NCBI RefSeq assembly: GCF_011386835.1
Contig: NC_088800.1
Span: 87,225,481 to 87,289,480, forward strand
Reading direction: 5' to 3'
Length of the DNA stretch: 64,000 nt
Origin: Chrysemys picta bellii
Taxonomy: Eukaryota; Chordata; Testudines; Emydidae
The notes beneath the pieces were generated by a model that was given only the letters and a program-made list of their open reading frames with translations, was not told the origin of the DNA and made no database searches. The stretch's first letter is position 1; each line of letters starts with the position of its first letter. This document shows, in pieces, positions 33,760 through 44,405 of this stretch. The position numbers and the translations under genes are program-made.

Positions 33760-33767
33760 CATGGGGC
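33760..33767. repeat. Right 8-bp target-site duplication
   Basis: CATGGGGC, identical to 33640-33647. Confidence 0.88.
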
Positions 33768-33769
33768 AC

Positions 33770-34945
33770 AGGAGGGTCTGAGGAGTGCTGGGCTCTCCTG
33801 GGATCAGTGGCCCTGAGCTGTGCGTCTTGTTATTCCCCGTTACCCCCATCTCCCCTGTCCCTTCCCATCCAGCCGCCTGTCAGAGCTCGGCCATTACCCG
33901 GCGAGCTCCTGTGCGCCCCATGCCATGGGACCCCCATCTCCACTGGCCTCCGGAACTAGTGCACCACAGATGTCAAACAACAACAGTAAAGCCCAGAGGC
34001 ATGTGAGCCAGCCCCCCATATTACACAGACATTAGCAATCTGGGGACGCTGCCACGTCTGCCTGTTGTTGGGTTCTCGCCCCGGGCTCTGAAGCAGCCGG
34101 TGTCGGGCGCTGTCAGACCCAGGATACTGGGCTCCGAGGACCCACCTCGGCTGGCCACCCCTATGTTCCTGGGACCCTGGTGCTTGGCTACACACCCACG
34201 GCTTTGCAGGGACCCTCAGAGATTCAAGCACGCAGGGGATTGCCTCTAATCACAGAAGTGGGAGGAGGGGGTTCCCCACAGGTCCTGGCCGTGCTCCCTT
34301 CCCCCAGCTGTAGGACAGTGTTTGTCTCCAATCACCCAGCCCTGCCCAGCCCACCCCAGCAATGTCCAAATGAAGTGCCTGCCCCGTGAGACCTCATTTA
34401 CACGGCTCTAATCTGGAGTGACTCTGGAGTTAGTGAGTGGTCACACCAAGTAGCCGAGCAGCTAGGGCCATGACAAGGGCCAGCAGTGGGGAAGGGCAGG
34501 GCCCGGCCAGGCCATTCCGTGTCCCTGAGGCTGCAGTAAGGCAGATGGCTTGTTGTCCCCGAGTTTTTCAGGTTAGCGAATCTGGGCCCAGTAAGTGCCG
34601 CGCCCTGGGCCTGGAGCAGATGTGGCTTGGTTTGCTCTGCCAGCCCTGGCCCAGCAGAGCGCGCTGTCTGCACACCATAGCCAGCAGCTTGCAGTCTCGG
34701 GAAGCAGAGCTCTTCACTCTTCCCTCTGGATAAAACAAGCTCACCCAGAGCCTGGGGTCGCCTTGCAATAGGGACCCAGGGAAATTCACAAGGAAAAGCC
34801 TCAGCCCATGCTCAGACGCATCCGGCAACGAGCCACTTAGCTGTGAAGGACAAATCTATTGTGGATCCCACGCAGAGGCCCTGCTGCGTCAGACTCGAGC
34901 CATTCACAGTGTGACACATCTGGACGCTGCACAGGCCTTGGTTCC
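33770..34945. other. Unique sequence, no gene recognised
   Basis: Only short overlapping frames, without domains or recognised repeats. Confidence 0.4.
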
Positions 34946-34949
34946 CCTG

Positions 34950-35170
34950 CAGCATGGCCCACTGGACAGAGCACAGGACTGGGACTCAGCAGACAGGGTT
35001 CTGTTCCCAGCTCGGCCTCTGGCCTGCTGGGTGACCAGAGCAGTCACTTCCCTAGTCTGCACCTCAGTTTTCCCATCTTTAAAATGGGGATAATGACACT
35101 GGCCCCCTTTGTTAAAGGGCATTGACAGCTGCTGAAAAGCACTACATACCAGCTGGGTGTCACCTATTAC
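34950..35170 (+). mobile_element. MIR / CORE-SINE
   Basis: A well-preserved MIR-type SINE. The tRNA-derived half reads GGACAGAGCACAGGACTGGG and ACTCAGCAGACAGGGTTCTG; the core follows with CCTCAGTTTTCCCATCTTTA, AAATGGGGATAATGACACTG, and a tail containing TGCTGAAAAGCACTACATAC. Confidence 0.88.
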
Positions 35171-35189
35171 AGAATGATCGAATAACATC

Positions 35190-36235
35190 GCCTGCTTTTC
35201 CCAAGAGTCACAGAGCATAATGCCAGCAGGGGGCACTGTGATCACTTAGTCTGACCCGCATAGGACTGCCCAGAATTAATTCCTCTTGCATCATTTTTAG
35301 AAAACCATCCAGGCTTGATGGAGAATCCACCACGACCCTGGGGGATTGTCCCTGTGGTTAATTACCCTCACGGATAAACAATTGTCTGAATTTGTCTAGC
35401 TTCAGCTTCCACCCCCTGGGTCTTGTTACCTTGCTCTGCTAGAGTGAAGAGCCCACTGCCAAAGTTCTGTTCCCCACGTAGGCACCTATAGACTGGGATC
35501 AAGTCACCCCTTCACCTTCTCTTTGTGAAGCTAAATTGAGCTCCTTAAGTCTATCACTAGAAGGCAGGTTTTCCAATCCTTTAATCCTTCTCGTGGCTCT
35601 TCTTTGATCCCTCTCCACTTTATCAACATCCTTCTTGATCTGTGGGCACCAGAACAGGACATTATTCCCGCAGCAGTTCCACCGGTGCCAAAGAGAGTGG
35701 CAATGTAATCTTCCTACTCGAGAGTCTCCTGGTCAGAGATCCAGGGATTACATTAGGCCTTTTGGCCACAGCGCCACATGGGGAACTCATGCGGAGCTGT
35801 TTATCAGCCATGACCCCCAAGCCTTTTTCAGGGTCACTGCTTCCTTAGATTGAGTCCCTAGACGACTTTACATTTCCCCCTATTCTAACACGCTGTTTGC
35901 TTGTGCCAGCTCACAAAGCAACCCAGAGCCCTCAGTGTCAGTGACCTGTCCTCGTCCTTAGCCCCTCCCGCAGTCTTTGCATCAACTGCAAACTTTACCA
36001 GTAGTGATTTTATGTTTTCTTTCAGGTCATTGGTAAATATGTTAAACAGAGAACAGAACCCTGTAGGACCCCTCTAAAAACACACCCCTGCAGAAGAATT
36101 ATATTTTGACACCTATCAGTAGCCAGTTTTTAATCCATTTAACATGGGCCATGTTAGTTTTGTGTCATTGTAGCTTCTTAGGCAAAGTGTTATGCAATAC
36201 CAAGTCAAACCCTGCGCAGCTCTAGTAGCAAGGGG
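35190..36235 (-). mobile_element. CR1 LINE, older subfamily, minus strand
   Basis: A minus-strand CR1 of about 1 kb. The 3' tail is at low coordinates (GCACTGTGATCACTTAGTCTGACC). Reading upward it passes through the region that encodes the end of the reverse transcriptase: CTCTTCTTTGATCCCTCTCC is the reverse of the 'RATR/LERVQ' segment, and GGCACCAGAACAGGACA is the reverse of the 'VQFW' segment. Further 5' sequence to about 36235 includes reverse-transcriptase-derived blocks such as GGTAAATATGTTAAACAG and CCTGTAGGACCCC. All frames are broken. It ends beside another CR1 terminus at 36241. Confidence 0.8.
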
Positions 36236-36240
36236 TTTTT

Positions 36241-36315
36241 TCATAGATTCTAGGATTCTAGGACTGGAAGGGACCTCGAGAGGTCATCGAGTCCAGTTCT
36301 GTGGCCTACATTGCT
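36241..36315 (-). mobile_element. CR1 3' terminus, second copy
   Basis: ATAGATTCTAGGATTCTAGG, then ACTGGAAGGGACCTCGAGAG and GTCATCGAGTCCAG. The ATTCTAGG/ATTCTAGG repeat corresponds to the 8-bp terminal repeat typical of CR1 3' ends. Confidence 0.85.
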
Positions 36316-36319
36316 ATGT

Positions 36320-37410
36320 AGCTGCTACACCTTCATTTGCAGCATATACACTGTAACCAGCCTAAGAAATCTGCCATCCTGTTCTCAGACTCTCCGCAGC
36401 ACGTTACAGAGTCACACACGCCGTGCTCTCCCCCCTCAAAACGGCTTTGTTCTTTTAGAACTGTCCTGCCTCGCTTCCTCTAACAGTACAGCCATTCAGC
36501 CGGTGCACCCAGCTCCTCTCTGCACAGAGCGCGACAGCCCCTGCTCGGCAGACTGAGGGGAGGCAGGAGCACACTGACAGTAGAGGAGGCAGCAGGAGTG
36601 TGCCTCAGGCTGCGCTTTGTTAGAACACATCCCCTGGGTCTCCCCGGAGCCTGGGAGCCCCCAGAAAAGCCACACCAGGGAGAGGGTCATGGGGAAACAT
36701 TCCCACAGGAAGGAGCTGGAGCCAGAGCGCTAGCCAGGTTTGTGGAAGGAAGAGGAAGGGGTGTGTGTGTGTGGGGGGGGTGCAGTTCTTAGCCCTCAGC
36801 CTCCCTACCCCAGGGAGAGCACACACCTTGGTGAAAACCCAGCTCCTCTTTGCCCAGGCTATGGGAGGCCCACAGGAGAGCACACAGCACCTGCACCCAA
36901 CACCATCTACCCCTCTGTTGCAATCTCTGCTGTTCCGGAGAAACCCTGAGCTAAGGGCAGAAAGGCCTGACTGGCCCCATCCCATCTCCCTGCACCAGCC
37001 CCTTATTGAGATTCGCCCAGTCTGCTCCCTCTTAGGGCCAGAGGTGCCCAGCTGGTGCATCCCCTTGCAAGGCACTGACCAGACTGTTTCCTGGGGCTCA
37101 CCTGGAAAAAGGGCTCCACCTAATTGCTGGCAGGTTTGACTCATCTGTCAATTGTCTGTGTAATCTCAGGACTCAGGACACCTGTATTGTGATTCTATTG
37201 AGCAAATGCCCCAGCACAGAGAGTCCCTGGGGATGTTAACACAACACCTATCCTGGGGCATCTATGCAGGACCTGGCAGATTGGTTCCCACCTGAGCCCC
37301 TGTAGGTTGAATTTCTGTCTCCTGTGCTGGTTGCTCAGAGAAGGTGGCAAGACCCCGGCAGTAGCAGTTATGGGTTAACCTGACCCAGGGAGAGGTTCCC
37401 ATTAGGTTCC
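36320..37410. other. Unique sequence, no gene recognised
   Basis: Overlapping frames up to 174 codons without domains. A (GT)n/G-run lies at 36762-36780. Confidence 0.4.
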
Positions 37411-37415
37411 CATTC

Positions 37416-37600
37416 TGGGGAGGGATAGCTCAGTGGTTTGCGCATTGGCCTACTAAACCCAGGGTTATGAGTTCAATCCTTGAGGGGGGCCACTTGGGGA
37501 TCTGGGGCAAAATCAGTACTTGGTCCTGCTAGTGAAGGCAGGGGGCTGGACTCAATGACCTTTCAAGGTCCCTTCCAGTTCTAGGAGATGGGATATCTCC
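37416..37600 (+). mobile_element. Cryptodire tRNA-derived SINE (tortoise Pol III type)
   Basis: A full-looking SINE. The tRNA-like head starts GGGGAGGGATAGCTCAGTGG, whose TAGCTCAGTGGTTTG is a Pol III A box; the B box is GAGTTCAATCC (within TTATGAGTTCAATCCTTGAG). The body follows with GATCTGGGGCAAAATCAGTA and CTGGACTCAATGACC, ending in GGTCCCTTCCAGTTCTAGG and an AT-rich tail. The family is known from cryptodire turtles and its body ends in a CR1/LINE-like tail, so it probably moved with a LINE machinery. No clean duplication was seen. Confidence 0.9.
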
Positions 37601-37769
37601 ATTAATTATTAGGTCCTGTGGCAGTGGTTGGAGGTTTACAGCCCTTCCCAGAGTCCTGTTCGGGCTTTATTGTCTCTCTATTTACTATTATATGGGAACT
37701 CTGCATGCTCTTATTAGCCACAGAAATGCTGAGACCTTTTCTGAACCTTGCCCTGGGCTTGGCTTCAGG

Positions 37770-37945
37770 GAGATCTTGTGTGGAGTGGGTGTCATTTTCC
37801 AGCATTCACATTTTCACTGAAATGTTATGTCAGAAATTCAGTTTTCAACCAAACTATCTGACCAACCATAAAAGGAAAAAAAAACATAAAAAATTTAGTC
37901 ATTTCTTGTCAAAAAGTTACTGAGTTTTTCACCCAGCTGCTTAGC
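37770..37945. repeat. A/T-asymmetric repeat, 'TTTTC/GAAAA' type
   Basis: TTTTCCAGCATTCACATTTTC, TTCAGTTTTCAACC and a purine run AAAAGGAAAAAAAAACATAA. One of four segments of this style (others at 43010-43215, 52900-53075, 60815-61075). Confidence 0.45.
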
Positions 37946-37959
37946 AGGGCAAAAGCTTT

Positions 37960-38515
37960 CAACGGTAAAGAAAGCTTCCATAGGGGGACAGATTAATAAG
38001 ACTGGGACTTTTCAGCTTGGAAAAGAAATGACTAAGGGGGGATATGATAGAGGTCTATTAAATCATGACTGGTGTGGAGAAAATGAATAAGGAAGTGTTA
38101 TTTACTCCTTCTCATAACACAAGAACTAGGGGTCACCCAATGAAATTAATAAGCAGCAGGTTTAAAACAAACCAAAGGAAGTATTTCTTCACACAACGCA
38201 CAGTCAACCTGTGGAACTCCTTGTCAGAGGATGTTGTGAAGGCCAAGACTATATCAGGGTTCAAAAAAGAACTAGATACATTCATGGAGGATCGGTCCAT
38301 CAATGGCTATTAGCCAGGATGGGCAGGGATGGTGTCCCTAGCCTCTGTTTGCCAGAAGCTGGGAATGGGCGACAGGGGATGGATCACTTGATGATTCCCT
38401 GTTCTGTTCATCCCCTCTGGGGCACCTGGCATTGGCCACTGTTGGACGACAGGATACTGGGCTAGATGGACCTTTGGTCCGACCCAGCCTGGCTGTTCTT
38501 ATGTTCTTATTCTAA
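37960..38515 (+). mobile_element. CR1 LINE 3' end with intact C-terminal frame
   Basis: The last part of CR1. The sequence just before the frame encodes a GLFSLEK-like segment around 38000-38035. The 82-codon frame at 38065-38313 encodes the conserved C-terminus: [36 protein letters not shown], then [19 protein letters not shown] before a stop. A typical 3' UTR follows (GGGCGACAGGGGATGGATCA, GGGCACCTGGCATTGGCCAC, GCTAGATGGACCTTTGGTCC) and the element ends in GTTCTTATGTTCTTAT, the 8-bp repeat that CR1 carries at its 3' end. It is 5'-truncated, so it has no reverse transcriptase catalytic core and is inactive. This is one of the younger CR1 copies here, with few stops. Confidence 0.92.
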
Positions 38516-38519
38516 CATT

Positions 38520-38910
38520 TGCTATATTGGTCTCCATCCCATTCCTTATGAGTCCGAATGTTTTGATTGCTCTTTCGGCAGCTGCTGCACACTGAGCAGA
38601 GGTTTCCCATGTGCTGCCCAGACTGATGCCCGGGGCTCTTGTCTGAGTTCATACGGTTCACTGAGAATCCAGTAAGGTGAGTGAGAGGCTCTGATTACCC
38701 TGCGTCCCTTGCGCAACTCTTTGCATTTGCTAACTCTGAATTTCACCTGCTATCGTGTTGTATTTCACCTGCATCTTCAAAGTGCTGTGACAATATTACA
38801 GCCTCAACCCTGCCCTGAGAGCCAGGCAGGTGCAGCGGGTGCCTTCGTGGTAATCGGTCACTACAGGGTCAGGGCCATCTCCCCCCATCCGGCAACCAGC
38901 GAGGCAGGTG
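38520..38910. other. Unique sequence, no gene recognised
   Basis: Short frames only (66-79 codons). No repeat recognised before the MIR that follows. Confidence 0.35.
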
Positions 38911-38914
38911 AGTG

Positions 38915-39060
38915 CTGTCACACCGTGGGACAGGTGTGCAAGCTGTAGCCCAGGGGGGTTTACTGGCCTGCCCGAGGCCAGAGATGGAGCCAGGGTCCCA
39001 CGCAGCGTTAGAACCTGGGCTACCCGTCTCTCAGCACCATGCTATGGCGCCTTCACACCA
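38915..39060 (-). mobile_element. MIR-type SINE, minus strand
   Basis: The plus-strand order CTGGCCTGCCCGAGGCCAGA, GATGGAGCCAGGGTCCCACG and TTAGAACCTGGGCTACCCG parallels the reverse complement of MIR (...cccaaggtcac...gaacccaggtct...). Diverged. Confidence 0.55.
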
Positions 39061-39064
39061 GGCC

Positions 39065-39385
39065 TGAGAGCTTTGCTGTGACAAACCAGCCTCCAAAAAC
39101 ATTTGGAAAAATATTTCCTGGCAAAAGAGCCCTTCCAAACTCCAACGAGAGGGGAGGAGACTTCACTGAAGGACGGCAAGTGGCCCCCTACCCCAGGAAG
39201 ACAAGGGATGGAGGAAGCAGGCGGGGGTGCCTGGGGTGGCACATGTCCAGCACAACAATCTCCTGGCAGTGCTAATGCCACAGTTCAGACACTGCCCCGA
39301 AGTTGAACTTAAAAGAGGCCGAAGTCTCCCCAGAGCTACAGCTGTGCGGTGGGAGGGGGAGGAGGTGTCAGTCGATCAAAGGGAG
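39065..39385. other. Unique sequence, no gene recognised
   Basis: No gene or repeat seen. Confidence 0.35.
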
Positions 39386-39389
39386 GAGG

Positions 39390-39478
39390 GTCTTGTGGTG
39401 AAAGGCCCAGCCTGGGCATGAGGAGATCATGGCTCTATTCCCAGCACCGCTGCTGACTGCCTGTGTGCCCGCAGTCCG
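39390..39478 (+). mobile_element. MIR-type SINE fragment
   Basis: The head of a MIR: AGCCTGGGCATGAGGAGATC, ATGGCTCTATTCCCAGCACC, GCTGCTGACTGCCTGTGTG. The core and tail are lost. Confidence 0.7.
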
Positions 39479-39479
39479 G

Positions 39480-40235
39480 AAGCACTGCCCCCTGTCCTTG
39501 GCGCTCATCCCGACCCAGTAGACAGAAGACACATGAACAGCTCCGAGCAGGGCCAGACAGCCGAAGCCCAACCCCCTGGGGCCAGCTGGGCTGCAGAAAG
39601 CGATGGCATGAGCATGGCGGTAACCTTGTGTGGGTGGCAGAGGCTGTAGCCTCCCCGCACCCAAGCGCGAGTGCCCTGCAGAGACAGCAGCTCAGTCCCG
39701 CTGCACTTTGTTTCCAGTCGAGCCAGGACTTGCCGGTGCTCCGGGCTGTCTCCGTCCCCGGTTTCAGAGGGGAAGCGTGTGCTGAGGCCTGCCGTGCGGA
39801 TGGGCTGGGCCTGCACCCTCAGCCTCTTGCTTTAGTTTCTAACATTCCCGTGGCTGGGAAAGAGAGCGGGTTACACCAGGGGTCGCACTGATTACACGCG
39901 GCAGGGCAGGGAGGCCCCAGGACCTGCCCAGACCTGAACCCCAGATGTGCTGAGTGTGACTCACCCCTAACTCTCGGCGTCTCTGCCTGCCCGACCGTCT
40001 AGCTGGACCACGTGTGTAGCTCCGGGGGAGGCTGGGGGGTCTGTTCTTCCCTTGATGTGACCTGTGCACACCCCGAGGGGAACTTCGCTCTTGAAGAGGT
40101 CACTGAAAGAGCTCTGCAGTCCCGCTAGCATGCTGGGCTGCCTCCCTCCCAGAGGGAACTCGGCCAGCGTTTGCTAACGTCGCCGCGGGCCTTGCAGCTT
40201 GACACCGAAATGACAGTTGACAGGTGGAAGAGGGG
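39480..40235. other. Unique sequence, no gene recognised
   Basis: Overlapping frames up to 142 codons, domain-free. Confidence 0.35.
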
Positions 40236-40237
40236 AA

Positions 40238-40385
40238 AGGCACCTCCTGGACAGAGGACTCATGGGTCTAGTCCTGACTCTGCCACTCACCGGCTGTGTG
40301 ACCTTGGACAAATTGCTGCATCTCCCTGAGCCTCAATTTCCCCACTCATGCGCCTACCCCACAAGAGGGTTGCTGGAAGGGAGAG
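40238..40385 (+). mobile_element. MIR-type SINE
   Basis: CCTGGACAGAGGACTCATGG, GTCTAGTCCTGACTCTGCCA, CTGTGTGACCTTGGACAAAT and CTCCCTGAGCCTCAATTTCC follow in the order of MIR. The tail is short. Confidence 0.85.
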
Positions 40386-40389
40386 CTCA

Positions 40390-41930
40390 GCCATTCCCCC
40401 CACAAGCCCTGCCAGGGGAACACGAGGTGCAAGAAGCCCCTGACTCGTTTCTCCCTCACCTCCCTGGTGCGCGCACGCAGAGCCGGGGACGCACCTGCGA
40501 TACCTGCAGGAGGCTGCGGCTCATTCACTACTTGTTCCCGTTCCCTGGGAGCGTCCCCACGGCTGCCAATGACGCATCTCCCTGCCAAGGAGCAGCCTAC
40601 AGCCCAGCCCCACTGCAGGAGAGATTGTGCTGAATGGGACCCAGCCATGATAATGGGGGCACAGGCACTTGTGGGTCGCCTGGCCTCACCCGCTGCACAG
40701 CTCCATGTGCCTTCCCTGGGGGCTGGAGAGGGGACCCGGAGGAGGGAGCCATTGCAGGTGGAGCTCCCTCGGAGGCCAGGTCTGTTCCCAGCAGGTGGGG
40801 CAGGGCGTGGCTGTAGTCTGGATGCTGTTTGCTATTGTCAAGCTGGGTTTGAGAGCTTCGGCCTCATCAGGGAGAGGTGGAGGCTACCCCCACATTCAGA
40901 AACTCCCCCAGGGCAGAGAGCAGGCCAGGGGCAGGGACTGATTAGCATTCACTTCCCATCCACTGTAATAGTTGGAGATCCAGGCAGCACAGAACCCATT
41001 CCTGTTGTGTCATTACACTTCGTTAAGTGCCCTGTAACTATGACCGATCGCCTTTCCCTGGGCTGCTGCTGCTTGGTATTTTTCAGCGGGTTTCTGCTGG
41101 GCTGGCACCCCCACAAAGGTTGGGAGGGTCCAAGTGCACAGAAGTTAAACCACACCCCAGAAATGAAACCAAGGTAACTGCAGCTAGATGGCAACAGCGC
41201 TGGGGAAAAAAAGATCATTACGATTTAAGAGAGAAAGACAAAACAATCCCTTTGTGTTGCATGACACAGCTCCCTGAGATTCCACTAGCACCCTGCATAT
41301 CTACCCCACCCCTGGGGTACTTCTGCAGCTTGCTCGGACAATTACTCTCCTACCTGCCTTGCTCTGCACCTGCTAGTGGGGGTCAGGCAGGCAGTGCTTC
41401 CTGGAAACCCCTCTCAGTACAGTCATGAGGGTGGCTGTTGCTGAAAACAGATGCTAATTTTGCAGGTGTAGACAAGGTCACACACACTAGCTGCTGCTCT
41501 ACACACCTCCTTGTGAGAGGCTTGCTGGAGTGCGCACCCCGTGGGAATTACCCTTCAGTGGCCACATTGTCCAGTGGAAACGGTATCACGGACACCAGTC
41601 CCCATTGGTTCTCACCACTGGTGCTGTATGCTGCCTAGGGAGGGGGGAGCCCAGAAATGGACCACTTGGTTTCCTTGGCCAGACTGGAGTGATTCCAAGG
41701 GAGGGGACCCCAACAGCCTCGCAGCCTTCAAGGCTGGACTTCTCTCTCTGGCCAGAGGGGAGCTGCTAACTGGCATGTGATCAGCTGGGATCATTCACAT
41801 GGAAGACTGGGGTCCCATTACACTGGGGCATTGACAATTCTGGGATCTCTTCCTTCCTCTCCTATGAAAGGCTGAACCTGCATCATCAATAAATGCTCAT
41901 CCAGCAAGCCAAGGAGCCCTGGGCCTGGGT
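40390..41930. other. Unique sequence, no gene recognised
   Basis: A 236-codon plus frame (40467-41177) overlaps antisense and other-frame ORFs and has no domain. No repeat recognised. Confidence 0.4.
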
Positions 41931-41933
41931 GCC

Positions 41934-41947
41934 CCTGATTCCCAAGT
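41934..41947. repeat. Left 14-bp target-site duplication
   Basis: CCTGATTCCCAAGT, identical to 42464-42477. Confidence 0.9.
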
Positions 41948-42463
41948 ATCAGAGGGGTAGCCGTGTTAGTCTGAATCTGTAACAAGCAACTAACAGAAGT
42001 ATTGGGAGCATAAGCTTTCGTGGGTAAGAACCTCACTTCTTCAGATGCAAGTAATGGAAACCTCCAGAGGCAGGTATAAATCAGTCTGGAGATAACGAGG
42101 TTAGTTCAATCAGGGAGGGTGAGGTGCTCTGCTAGCAGTTGAGGTGTGAACACCAAGGGAGGAGAAACTGCTTCTGTAGTTGGATAGCCATTCACAGTCT
42201 TTGTTTAATCCTGATCTGATGGTGTCAAATTTGCAAATGAACTGGAGCTCAGCAGTTTCTCTTTGGAGTCTGGTCCTGACGTTTTTTTGCTGTAAGATGG
42301 CTACCTTTACATCTGCTATTGTGTGGCCAGGGAGGTTGAAGTGTTCTCCTACAGGTTTTTGTATATTGCCATTCCTGATATCTGACTTGTGTCCATTTAT
42401 TCTCTTGCGTAGTGACTGTCCAGTTTGGCCAATGTATAACCAATGTATAACCTGAATGTGTAA
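41948..42463 (-). mobile_element. Penelope-like element (second family), 5'-truncated, with 14-bp duplication
   Basis: A 516-bp minus-strand insertion flanked by perfect 14-bp direct repeats. Its minus-strand frame (within 42110-42475) encodes most of a GIY-YIG endonuclease: the YIG signature in LYIGQTGQSLRKRINGHK, then PVGEHFNLPGHT, then RETAELQFICKFDT with the expected metal-binding glutamate, and SGLNKD before a stop region. The 3' non-coding tail runs to 41948 and ends in the CTACCCCTCTGAT block seen at 5168. The reverse transcriptase is missing because the copy is 5'-truncated. At the 5' junction the sequence TTATACATTGG is present twice in a row, probably a by-product of truncated insertion. 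This family is distinct from the copies at 838 and 14865, but both share the GIY-YIG layout. Confidence 0.92.
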
Positions 42464-42477
42464 CCTGATTCCCAAGT
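42464..42477. repeat. Right 14-bp target-site duplication
   Basis: CCTGATTCCCAAGT, identical to 41934-41947. Confidence 0.9.
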
Positions 42478-42479
42478 TA

Positions 42480-43005
42480 CGCCTGGCAGTAACGAGGTGG
42501 GGCTGCTCACCCCCACATTCACAGCCCCACTCTCCAAGCAGCCACAGGGAAGTGAAAAAACAGGTGGAAACAGCAGAGTTAACAATAGAGCAGAGGCCCG
42601 TGCCCTACTGCAGGCCACGTCTACAACAGAGAGATCCACATGAGGGGAGCGGCTATCCCCCCACGGAGAGCAGTGTCTGTGCTGAGCTGGGACATTTCAA
42701 AACCTGCTGCATGTTGATAATCTTTCTCCATTATTCTTAATTAAATAGAGGCTGCCAAGTGTCCCATGGCACAATGTTTTATTGGGGAAACAGAGAAAAA
42801 TCTTCACTTACAGTCACTTAATGGCTATACTGTAAAGTGCTGTGTTGATTAAGTATCTCGGAGGGACTTTGGCTTCGCACAGTGAGGCGGGACTCTGAGC
42901 TGCTCTGTAACTATTCACTCGCCTAGACTTGTAGTAGGAGACAAGAGCAAACAAATATTTACACTGTGGGAACATGAGCCCGGGAGAAGGGTTTCTAGTG
43001 CTGCG
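42480..43005. other. Unique sequence, AT-rich toward the right
   Basis: No gene. An AT-rich, repeat-free portion at 42705-42960 (TTCTTAATTAAATAGAGG, GTTGATTAAGTATC) is a weak regulatory candidate. Confidence 0.3.
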
Positions 43006-43009
43006 AGAG

Positions 43010-43215
43010 GACCTGGTTGCAAATTATCACATTTTCCACAAAAATGTTTTGCAAACACGTTTCCGAAGCTTTAATGACGAATGTTTGCTGGTTTTCAGCA
43101 AGCTCACAGAATGGGGGAAATCCTCCAGAAAGTCAACATTTCTATCACATATTTTTGCAACAAATGTCAATTTTTTTTGTTTTGCAAAAACGTTTCTACC
43201 TTTTCCAACCAGCTC
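43010..43215. repeat. A/T-asymmetric repeat, 'TTTTC/GAAAA' type
   Basis: CACAAAAATGTTTTGCAAAC, CAATTTTTTTTGTTTTGC and AAAAACGTTTCTACC. Related in style to 37770, 52900 and 60815. Confidence 0.45.
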
Positions 43216-43219
43216 TTAC

Positions 43220-43345
43220 TGGGAGGCAGGGCTCCTGGGTTCTAGGCTGTCTCTGCCACAGATTTGCTGTGTGATCACTCTTATGCCTCCATTTCCCCAT
43301 TTGCAAAGTGGGGCTAACAGCATTTATCTACATCCCATTCTGGTC
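43220..43345 (+). mobile_element. MIR-type SINE
   Basis: GGCAGGGCTCCTGGGTTCTA, TCTGCCACAGATTTGCTGTG, CCTCCATTTCCCCATTTGCA, AAGTGGGGCTAACAGCATTT in MIR order. Confidence 0.85.
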
Positions 43346-43349
43346 TAAC

Positions 43350-44195
43350 GCATCCAGAGGTACTGGTGGATCTGTCGGGGGGTGGAGTGGTTCTGGAGCT
43401 GACCAGCTGTCTGGGGAGGATGCAGCATGAGAGTTTATAGGACAGCTGCACAGAAGTTCTCTATCGACTTAGGAGTTTGCTGTCTGACGTCTGGGTCTGC
43501 AGATGTAATTATCTTAACCTCTCCATGCATCTCCTGAGCAGCAGAGCCCGCTGTGAGGGTCATCTCTAGGGCTAAGACCCCCAGTGCTAGATGGGTTTAC
43601 AGCATCGCTATAACCACACAGGGCCACATTGAGCCCCCCTGCAGCTCCACTGATTTCAGTGGGGTTGTACACCCAGGATTATTTGGCCCAGTCCTTTACC
43701 ACACTTTTCAAACACAGAAATGCTCGGGGCGGGGGGGCTAATTAAGCTCTTGAAGTTACGCAGCAAAGTGGCCACTTGACATCCTCCCAGTCTGCCTGCC
43801 TCTCCTATACCCCTGGCTGACCACTACAGCCAGCTAAGGCCATGGCCTCCATCTGTCACTCTGCTAGAGAAACCTCCACCCATCACAGTCACACAGCTCC
43901 CGGGTTGTTCTGCCTGGGAGTAGGGGAGGGGCTTTGGGCATTCAACCAGCCAGGAGCTAGTCACAGGATTTAATCTGGGGAAAGGGCAGGACATTGCAGC
44001 TCCCCCGGCAATAACATTTACAGGAGCATCTGGGGTAGGTGGACACATAGATATGGTGTCCCAGCCACACAGCCATACCCACAGCCAAGGTACCCACAGG
44101 CAGAGCCGTGTCCCATGGCTAGAGGATGGGCCTCGGGAGTCTTTTCTCCTCAATGTCAAAGGAAACTTTTAACATATTGTTGTTTTGTTTGCTTA
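43350..44195. other. Unique sequence, no gene recognised
   Basis: Short domain-free frames. A possible dispersed repeat at 43615-43705 (AGCTCCACTGATTTCAGTGG, ATTTGGCCCAG). Confidence 0.35.
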
Positions 44196-44199
44196 GAGC

Positions 44200-44405
44200 T
44201 ACTCTGCTGGCCCCAAAGAATGAGATCATGAACCCTGCTGTGAGATTTGCCAGGTCCTCTCTTTGCAATAAATCAGCATCTCATTGTACTTGTAAGTTAT
44301 CTTATCAGCTTATTACAATCCTTATCCAAAAAGTATAAATCCAATTCCGCCAGCCAGAGGCATCCGATTACATTAATTAATCTGTCTGTGCTGGAGATTG
44401 TGCCT
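44200..44405. promoter_or_regulatory. AT-rich unique island, candidate conserved noncoding element
   Basis: Non-repetitive sequence with GATA-type cores (AAGTTATCTTATCAGC), a TGCAATAAATCA block and GATTACATTAATTAATCTG, a tight cluster of homeodomain cores. No repeat family or coding frame explains it. Confidence 0.38.

Noticed and set aside
37416..37490. Functional tRNA gene
   Set aside because: A and B boxes are present but the sequence does not fold as a tRNA with an acceptor stem and continues into a SINE body.
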